This document shows, piece by piece, positions 62,151-64,000 of a stretch of DNA of 64,000 nucleotides. How positions within the stretch are numbered: position 1 is the stretch's first letter; the number at the start of each line of letters is the position of its first letter. Location of the stretch: assembly GCA_034359265.1 (NCBI GenBank), contig CP136891.1, positions 41,532,001 to 41,596,000 of the forward strand. The letters are read 5' to 3'. A model generated the notes under the pieces. It was not told where the DNA came from, did no database searches, and saw nothing but the letters and a program-made list of their open reading frames with translations. The DNA is from Canna indica. Taxonomy: Eukaryota; Streptophyta; Magnoliopsida; Zingiberales; Cannaceae. A program made the translations under genes and the position numbers.

Positions 62151-64000
62151 TGCAAAGAATTGGAAGATTTTTCGATTAAAATCTTGAAGGAAGCCGGCTG
62201 ATTGAACTTCAGGGTATCCGCTCGACACGCCGAGCAATCTGGGTCCCGAGCGACTCTGGAACATTCACTGTGATGGGAGAAGTTGTTAATCAAGTTATTT
62301 TTGACAGACTAATGCAAATAATTGAAAGATTTTTTGATTAAAATCTTGAAGGAAGCCGGCTGATTGAACTTCAGGGTATCATCTCGAAACGCCGAGCAAT
62401 CTGAGTCCCGAGCGACTCCAGAACATTCACTGTGATGGGAGAAGTTGTTAATCGAGTTATTTTTGACAGACTAATGCAAAGAATAACAAGATTTTTCAAA
62501 CAGAATCTTGGACGAAGCCGACTGATTGAACTTCGGGGTATCGGCTCCAAACGTCCAGCAATCTGAGTCTCAGGCGACTCCAGAACATTCACTGTGATGG
62601 GAGAAGTTGTTAATCGAGTTATTTTTGACAGACTAATGCAAAGAATTGGAAGATTTTTCGATTAAAATCTTGAAGGAAGCCGGCTGATTGAACTTCGGGG
62701 TATCCGCTCGACACGCCGAGCAATCTGAGTCCCGAGCGACTCCGGAACATTCACTGTGATGGGAGAAGTTGTTAACCGTGTTATTTTTGACAGACTAATG
62801 CAAAGAATAACAAGATTTTTCAAACAGAATCTTGAACGAAGCCGACTGATTTAACTTCGGGGTATCGGCTCGAAACGCCGAGCAATCTGAGTCCCGAGCG
62901 ACTCCAGAACATTCACTGTGATGGGAGAAGTTGTTAATCGAGTTAATTTTGACACACTAATGCAAAGAATAACAAGATTTTTCAAACAGAATCTTGAACG
63001 AAGCCGACTGATTTAACTTCGGGGTATCGGCTCGAAACGCCGAGCAATCTGAGTCCCGAGCGACTCCAGAACATTCACTGTGATGGGAGAAGTTGTTAAT
63101 CGAGTTATTTTTGACAGACTAATGCAAAGAATAACAAGATTTTTCAAACAGAATCTTGGACGAAGCCGACTGATTGAACTTCGGGGTATCGGCTCCAAAC
63201 GTCCAGCAATCTGAGTCTCAGGCGACTCCAGAACATTCACTGTGATGGGAGAAGTTGTTAATCGAGTTATTTTTGACAGACTAATGCAAAGAATTGGAAG
63301 ATTTTTCGATTAAAATCTTGAAGGAAGCCGGGTGATTGAACTTCGGGGTATCCGCTCGACACGCCGAGCAATCTGAGTCCCGAGCGACTCCGGAACATTC
63401 ACTGTGATGGGAGAAGTTGTTAATCGTGTTATTTTTGACAGACTAATGCAAAGAATAACAAGATTTTTCAAACAGAATCTTGAACGAAGCCGACTGATTT
63501 AACTTCGGGGTATCGGCTCGAAACGCCGAGCAATCTGAGTCCCGAGCGACTCCAGAACATTCACTGTGATGGGAGAAGTTGTTAATCGAGTTATTTTTGA
63601 CAGACTAATTCAAAGAATAACAAGATTTTTCAAACAGAATCTTGAACGAAGCCGACTGATTGAACTTCGGGGTATCGGCTCGAAACGTCCAGCAATCTGA
63701 GTCCCGGGCGACTCCAGAACATTCACTGTGATGGGAGAAGTTGTTAATCGAGTTATTTTTGACAGACTAATGCAAGGAATAACAAGATTTTTCAAATAGA
63801 ATCTTGAACGAAGCCGACTGATTGAACTTCGGGGTATCAGATCGAAACGCCGAGCAATCTGAGTCCCGAGCGACTCCAGAACATTCACTGTGATGGGAGA
63901 AGTTGTTAGTCGAGTTATTTTAGACAGACTAATGCAAAGAATTGGAAGATTTTTCGATTAAAATCTTGAAGGAAGCCGGCTGATTGAACTTCGGGGTATC

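Larger units (their letters stand above)
32683..64000 (+). repeat. 162-bp satellite array, second block (~193 monomers)
   Basis: Continuation of the same array in the same orientation, running off the window end. From TTCACTGTGA at 32783 to 63722 there are 191 periods with a net loss of only 3 bp, explained by one 3-bp deletion at about 60828 (GAAGTTAATCGTG for GAAGTTGTTAATCGTG). The same subtypes occur as in the first block, with extra private variants such as AATAAATAAATTTTTC (50336, 53252) and CTTGATGGAAGCC (32866, 39832, 43073) that reveal block duplications. Minus-strand frames of up to 200 codons cross the array only because 162 is divisible by three. The ones I checked begin with GTG, not ATG. 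Confidence 0.97.

Noticed and set aside
16658..64000. CRISPR-like array
   Set aside because: Repeats are contiguous 162-bp monomers with no unique spacers, in a plant genome. This is a satellite.

Overview
The window comes from a flowering-plant nuclear genome, probably a eudicot; I cannot name the species. The evidence is AT-rich intergenic DNA, plant-type LINEs, a Ty3/Gypsy element with a plant-type primer-binding site, hAT-like and other small non-autonomous DNA elements, and a very long satellite array with a monomer length typical of plant satellites. I see no host protein-coding gene and no structural RNA gene. The only long intact reading frames belong to one LINE retrotransposon.

Positions 1-16557 are a graveyard of transposable elements. 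In order they are: an AT-rich minisatellite; a long-inverted-repeat (foldback-like) element (637-2330); a MITE (2494-3009); a 5'-truncated RNase H-bearing LINE with a 17-bp target-site duplication (3330-4400); and a decayed minus-strand Ty3/Gypsy-like element (about 5996-13545). The Gypsy-like element has gag and protease remnants and no visible reverse transcriptase. It also carries a plus-strand antisense ORF, an internal ~184-bp tandem repeat and a nested LTR. After it come a hAT-type MITE with an exact 8-bp TSD (14715-15249), a small retroposon with an 18-bp direct repeat (15301-15683), and another LTR end (from 15771).

Positions 16558-16657 are exactly 100 consecutive C residues. This looks like a 100-base assembly-gap placeholder rather than biology, so the left and right parts may not be truly adjacent.

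Positions 16658-64000 are a head-to-tail array of a 162-bp satellite, about 259 monomers all in one orientation. It is broken once by a LINE (27338-32682). Monomers fall into recognisable subtypes that form trimeric (486-bp) and tetrameric (648-bp) modules. These modules are reshuffled in larger segmental duplications of 12 to 43 monomers. Apart from the LINE, the array phase shifts by only 5 bp in total, through three small deletions. The LINE is on the minus strand with an uninterrupted 1220-aa ORF2 and an ORF1 cut at its 5' end. It replaced 23 bp of a single monomer. Unoccupied paralogous copies of the same site lie later in the array, so the insertion can be read exactly. A centromeric or pericentromeric role is plausible from monomer length and organisation, but is inference only.
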